DNA of 9,152 nt from an uncultured delta proteobacterium (lineage in GTDB: Bacteria; UBA10199; GCA-002796325; 1-14-0-20-49-13). The notes below the pieces were generated by a model, which worked only from the letters and a program-made list of their open reading frames with translations, was not told the DNA's origin and searched no databases. The DNA lies in the NCBI GenBank assembly GCA_903868375.1, contig CAIPVD010000052.1:1-9152 (forward strand), given 5' to 3'. A program made the translations under genes and the position numbers. This document shows, one piece after another, positions 6,190-9,152 of the stretch (position 1 is the first letter of the stretch; the number at the start of each line of letters is the position of its first letter).

Positions 6190-7642
6190 AGAAACTGGTT
6201 GCAAACATTAGCAAAAGAACATGCGTCTTTGAAGGTGCATCCTGTGTAATATCATCGAATGCCGATGTTAGGCTATAGTCGAGCTGAACCTTCGCGTTGT
6301 TGCCCTTGATATAATAGTTAAGGCCGCCGCCGAATTGGTACGAGTTGTTGTGCGGTCCCTGGCGATATATTTGGCTGATAAGGCCCGCTACTTCGAACTT
6401 GTTAGGCACGATAAAGTAACCGGCATTGACGTAATAACCGAAATCATCGACCATTAGATTCGTATATAAAGCCGTTCCAAGCGAATCGAACGTCGTCCTT
6501 CTTCCAAACGTTTCCGCGTTGATCGAAAATCCGCGCCATCTAAATGCGCCGCTTGCCGCACCCGTCAAGATCCTTTTCACTTGGGCGTTTGTGTAGGGAT
6601 CGGTTCTCGCTCCCTGATAATCACCGCCTAAACTGAATGTAAGTTTGGGTTTATCGGAATAGGGAAGGTCCATTTCAGCCTTTCCAACCGCGTCGAGCAC
6701 GTTCATTCCAATGCGCATCCCCGTTGAAACTTTTTTATTGAAGTTTAAGTCGTAATTGCTTTCAACGCCGCCAGATGCCGGTTGAATGACGACCGCACCT
6801 GCAGGACAGCCTGCCGGAACGCACTGTTGAAATTTTGCCTGCGTTGCGCCGTTGACCACCGCAAAATCGTAGAAGAACTTGCTGATATCTCCGGCAAGTT
6901 CCAAGCCTATGCCGTCGGGGCTTCCGAACGATGAGCGTAAGGGGGTGATAGGCGTTCCACCATCATCGCGCGTCGTGACCACTGGAACACCGCCGAAATC
7001 GCTCATAAGTAGCTGTGAAGATTTTGCCTTAAAACCGAGCGGTAGGCCAACCGTTCCAACTATTGCAGTCATCCATGGCCCGAATTCATAATCGATTTCC
7101 GCGTTATATAAATTGATCGAGCTATACAGTGCGCTCTTTGTTCCGTAGTTGATCGAAACGCTGGCTGTTACCTTCTTATCGATGAAGGTCGTGAAATCGA
7201 GACGTGCGCGCCTTATCGCGAAAGACCAATTTGCAGGAGCGCTCTGAAGCTTCTGATAATAGACGAACGGCTGCAATCTGCCATTTACCAAGAATTTAAA
7301 GCTGTCGTCGGAGTTCTTAATGAAGAATCCGCCATCGTAACCGATGTTTGGAACTGATGTATCTTTTGGCGGAACTTCGGCGACGTGAGCGACGGTGTCG
7401 GTCACAGGAGTTTCAGTTATGTCTGCTTTCGTTTCTGGAGCAGCTATTGTTATCGGCGCTTTTGTTTTCGTTGTAGTTGGCGGCGGAATATTCGGCTTGA
7501 TGATATTTTCCTGCGACTTCGTTACGACCGCAGCTTTTTTGTGCGGGACGACTTTCTTTTTTGTCTTCGTTGCGGCGTTAGCTGCAACGGCTCCTGCCAC
7601 TACCATGAGAATCACGATTATCCACGTTAGAATCCTTTTCAT
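6188..7642 (-). CDS. OprP-like outer-membrane porin with N-terminal Lys/Thr/Pro-rich extension
   Basis: A 484-residue paralogue of the porin that follows it. The signal peptide (residues 1-23) ends in ANA. Residues 24-98 are a low-complexity segment rich in Lys, Thr, Pro, Ala and Val, beginning with a basic ATKTKKK stretch, which the sister porin lacks. The barrel domain then starts with GYDGGFFIKN (101-110) and has FAIRRARLDF (141-150), the CVPAGC loop (C274, C279), and a C-terminal ATSF. The extension would lie in the periplasm, where it might contact peptidoglycan or another protein; this is inference. AAGGAG lies 7 bases before the ATG, a strong ribosome site. The 92 bases between this gene and the upstream lipoprotein hold no convincing promoter or terminator, so the lipoprotein promoter may drive both porins. 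Transported solute unknown. Confidence 0.85.
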   Translation of the reverse strand: MKRILTWIIVILMVVAGAVAANAATKTKKKVVPHKKAAVVTKSQENIIKPNIPPPTTTKTKAPITIAAPETKADITETPVTDTVAHVAEVPPKDTSVPNIGYDGGFFIKNSDDSFKFLVNGRLQPFVYYQKLQSAPANWSFAIRRARLDFTTFIDKKVTASVSINYGTKSALYSSINLYNAEIDYEFGPWMTAIVGTVGLPLGFKAKSSQLLMSDFGGVPVVTTRDDGGTPITPLRSSFGSPDGIGLELAGDISKFFYDFAVVNGATQAKFQQCVPAGCPAGAVVIQPASGGVESNYDLNFNKKVSTGMRIGMNVLDAVGKAEMDLPYSDKPKLTFSLGGDYQGARTDPYTNAQVKRILTGAASGAFRWRGFSINAETFGRRTTFDSLGTALYTNLMVDDFGYYVNAGYFIVPNKFEVAGLISQIYRQGPHNNSYQFGGGLNYYIKGNNAKVQLDYSLTSAFDDITQDAPSKTHVLLLMFATSF

Positions 7643-7649
7643 AAGTTTT

Positions 7650-7655
7650 CTCCTT
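7650..7655 (-). promoter_or_regulatory. Strong Shine-Dalgarno site of the extended porin
   Basis: AAGGAG on the minus strand lies 7 bases before the ATG at 7642. It fixes the start and contrasts with the genes in this window that lack any such site. Confidence 0.8.
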
Positions 7656-7734
7656 TGATACCTTTATCGCCGATATGTGAAAAAAGTTGCTAAGAAAATT
7701 TCGATGATTTGAAAAGTGTTGTAAATTCAATTGG

Positions 7735-8706
7735 TTATTGGATGTTTTGAATCGGGAAAAAGCGGATATAGCCGCTATCTCCAAATTTTTCATCTACGCC
7801 ATCATTATCGACCAAGTCTATAAGTGTTTTTGTATCGGTCGTAAGATTTGCGCCGTCGATAGAATTGACGAGCGATACGGTAACGCTTGTCGATCTGTTA
7901 TCTGCGGTAACGGTACACTTGTTGCCTGCGGTTATCATGTCGGAAAGTTCGATGCCCAAATTTCCGTAGACGATCCCTTCCTTGACGACGCCGCTTGTGT
8001 TGCTATCAAAATCTGCTTCACACCGGAACGTTTCGTCCGAGTTTTTAATAATGAGTTTGAAGCTTGCGTTCGCTCCGGCAATTGAAGGAGTTGTAAAATA
8101 TAACCTGTCAATTCTCACCACGTCGTCCGTTTGCTGCGGAGTTGTAATGAATAGGTCGTCGGCAAGGCTGTTCGCCTGCGAAACTAGATATGCCATCACA
8201 CTTTCGTCGTCCGGCGCTATCTTGTTCTTAAGAAGCGAGCCAACGCCGTTCTCATCTAATGTAAGCGCTGGCGATGTCCAGACTATCGTGTCGTCGCTTG
8301 TGATGCCAGACGGGCAATTGTCCGAATTCTTTTGGACGAAGACCAGTTTTACGTCGAAGCATTTATCTTTCGTTGCATTTGCAACGGGGACGAAGGTCGC
8401 GTCTATCTTGCCATAGACAAGGCCGTTCTTCTTGATGATATCCAGGCCCTGATGCTCGCCAACACAGGCAACGTCGATATCGCTGTCGGCGCAACGGATA
8501 TATATCACAGGATTTGGAACCTTGTCTTTGTCGTATGTTAGGTCGGCGGCGAATTTTAACTGATCGAGCCTTATCGTTGTAAGTTCGGATACGCTCAAGT
8601 CGGGGCCGACCGGAACCGCCGGCGAATTGCCGCCGCCACAAGAAGGAAGTAGGAAGTAGGAAATAAGAAGTAAGAAGTAGGAAGTGATCTTGATCGAAAG
8701 TTTCAT
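7735..8706 (-). CDS. Lipoprotein with two similar beta-rich domains
   Basis: A 323-residue predicted lipoprotein of unrecognised family. The signal peptide has a basic start (MKLSIKI), a hydrophobic core at residues 8-20 and a lipobox LPSC with C23 lipidated; G24 follows rather than Asp, which fits outer-membrane sorting. Two parts of the mature protein look related, about residues 45-125 and 197-280. Each begins with a strand like IRLDQLKF or VRIDRLYF, and each has KNGLVYGKI or KEGIVYGNL and a pair of cysteines at similar places (C81/C116 and C229/C264). This suggests tandem Ig-like domains. AGGAG lies 8 bases before the ATG at 8706. A longer in-frame start at 8766 would contain the predicted promoter and bury the signal peptide, so it is rejected. 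The gene precedes two porins on the same strand and may act with them at the outer membrane. Confidence 0.8.
   Translation of the reverse strand: MKLSIKITSYFLLLISYFLLPSCGGGNSPAVPVGPDLSVSELTTIRLDQLKFAADLTYDKDKVPNPVIYIRCADSDIDVACVGEHQGLDIIKKNGLVYGKIDATFVPVANATKDKCFDVKLVFVQKNSDNCPSGITSDDTIVWTSPALTLDENGVGSLLKNKIAPDDESVMAYLVSQANSLADDLFITTPQQTDDVVRIDRLYFTTPSIAGANASFKLIIKNSDETFRCEADFDSNTSGVVKEGIVYGNLGIELSDMITAGNKCTVTADNRSTSVTVSLVNSIDGANLTTDTKTLIDLVDNDGVDEKFGDSGYIRFFPIQNIQ
8641..8685 (-). repeat. Heptanucleotide tandem repeat inside a signal-peptide coding region
   Basis: Six 7-base units plus three further bases. On the plus strand the units start at 8641, 8648, 8655, 8662, 8669 and 8676 with consensus AGTAGGA. 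Three are exact, two have one mismatch and one has two. On the coding strand this encodes residues 8-22 of the lipoprotein, TSYFLLLISYFLLPS, which is a repeated hydrophobic heptapeptide. Gain or loss of one unit would shift the downstream reading frame. Confidence 0.9.
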
Positions 8707-8714
8707 ATGGATAT

Positions 8715-8719
8715 CTCCT
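8715..8719 (-). promoter_or_regulatory. Shine-Dalgarno site of the two-domain lipoprotein
   Basis: AGGAG on the minus strand lies 8 bases before the ATG at 8706. It supports this start over the longer in-frame alternative. Confidence 0.75.
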
Positions 8720-8737
8720 GGATGATTACGTTGCCGC

Positions 8738-8766
8738 ATAATACAGATGGAGATTAAAAATTGCAA
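8738..8766 (-). promoter_or_regulatory. Predicted promoter of the lipoprotein-porin group
   Basis: On the minus strand, TTGCAA (8766-8761), a 17-base spacer and TATTAT (8743-8738, five of six consensus bases) form a sigma70-like promoter. Transcription would start near 8731, leaving a leader of about 25 bases that contains the AGGAG ribosome site. The -35 begins 25 bases beyond the stop of the preceding gene. Confidence 0.6.
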
Positions 8767-8791
8767 GGAAAACAGAAGCGTTTTTATGATT

Positions 8792-9152
8792 TTAGCACTG
8801 GCCCCAGTACCAGCATTCCCAAGGAGCCATCCACTCTTTCAATTTTTGTTCTGGGTCTTTCTTTGAGTTCCAAATATTGAGCCATTCATTGATGTATTGA
8901 ATGGATAGGGGATAGCTGAAATACATTGGGCGGGTTTCTTCTCGTGTTAACCATGTGTAGTCCGCCGTTTTGCCTTCATCGCCATAGTTCGCGCGTATAA
9001 ATTGTGCATTGACCTTTAATGGCAGGCCGCCAACGTTATCTAAGAACGCGTTCATTTGCTCTGCTGTTTTTAAATATTGCTCAACGTTAGATACATAAAA
9101 TGTACTAACATCTACTTTCCATTTTTTAAGAAGCGCGCCGAGTGCCTTGAAC
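8792..9152 (-). CDS. C-terminal part of an uncharacterised protein (cut by window edge)
   Basis: The frame is open from the right edge to the TAA at 8794-8792, giving 119 visible residues; the ATG at 9055 is internal, not the start. The visible part has the motif FYVSNVEQYL followed by FLDNVGGLPL and FIRANY. This order resembles an uncharacterised bacterial family with an FYxSNVEQYL motif, sometimes annotated LIC_10091-like; that assignment is from memory and tentative. No signal peptide or membrane segment is visible in this portion. The C-terminus, WMAPWECWYWGQC, is unusually rich in Trp and Cys and ends on Cys. No clear terminator follows before the lipoprotein promoter about 25 bases on. 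Function unknown. Confidence 0.7.
   Translation of the reverse strand, partial: FKALGALLKKWKVDVSTFYVSNVEQYLKTAEQMNAFLDNVGGLPLKVNAQFIRANYGDEGKTADYTWLTREETRPMYFSYPLSIQYINEWLNIWNSKKDPEQKLKEWMAPWECWYWGQC

Noticed and set aside
7664..7693. A possible promoter for the longer porin (TTAGCA with CGATAA or GATAAA)
   Set aside because: The spacer would be 18-19 bases and both hexamers match consensus poorly, unlike the four 17-base-spacer promoters elsewhere in the window.
7708..7731. TTGAA...TTCAA inverted repeat after the larger lipoprotein, considered as a terminator
   Set aside because: The arms are 5 A+T-rich bases with a 12-base loop and no T-run afterwards, too weak for an intrinsic terminator.
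7738..8416. Plus-strand open frames opposite the larger lipoprotein
   Set aside because: The minus-strand frame has a promoter, ribosome site, signal peptide and lipobox. The plus-strand frames have none and contain no recognisable motif.
8363..8641. A 92-codon minus-strand open frame shifted relative to the lipoprotein
   Set aside because: Its very Arg-rich translation looks like an out-of-frame reading, and it lacks a start with a ribosome site. It would be read only if the heptamer repeat slipped.

Overview
The window comes from a diderm (Gram-negative-type) bacterium. It encodes two OprP-like outer-membrane porins with signal peptides and C-terminal Phe, two lipoproteins with lipoboxes, and a large RND/MMPL-type exporter. 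Base composition is moderate by eye. A proteobacterial or deltaproteobacterial-like environmental lineage would fit, but the sequence does not fix the taxon. No tRNA, rRNA, CRISPR array, insertion sequence or phage gene is visible.

Layout: (1) 1-278 minus, the N-terminal part of uroporphyrinogen decarboxylase (HemE), cut by the left edge. (2) 368-787 plus, a small cysteine-rich lipoprotein divergent from hemE. (3) 4874-777 minus, a two-gene operon: a class III PLP aminotransferase followed 12 bases later by an 889-residue RND exporter whose end overlaps the lipoprotein end by 11 bp. (4) 8706-4944 minus, a lipoprotein with a duplicated domain followed by two tandem paralogous porins; the porins are 11 bases apart and almost certainly co-transcribed. 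(5) 9152-8792 minus, the C-terminal part of an uncharacterised protein, cut by the right edge.

The window is mostly about the cell envelope. The aminotransferase-exporter pair resembles the HpnO/HpnN pairing of hopanoid modification and transport, so a joint role in making and moving an amino-modified lipid is plausible but unproven: no hopanoid or squalene cyclase gene is in view. The lipoprotein-porin group looks like an outer-membrane uptake module of unknown substrate.

Two signals go beyond routine annotation. First, hemE, the small lipoprotein and the aminotransferase each have a sigma70-like promoter with a 17-bp spacer whose -10 box lies only 7-8 bases before the ATG, and no usable Shine-Dalgarno sequence. 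This predicts leaderless mRNAs. The larger lipoprotein and both porins instead have clear Shine-Dalgarno sites. Second, the hydrophobic core of the larger lipoprotein's signal peptide is built from a 7-bp tandem repeat that reads as the same hydrophobic heptapeptide in all three frames.
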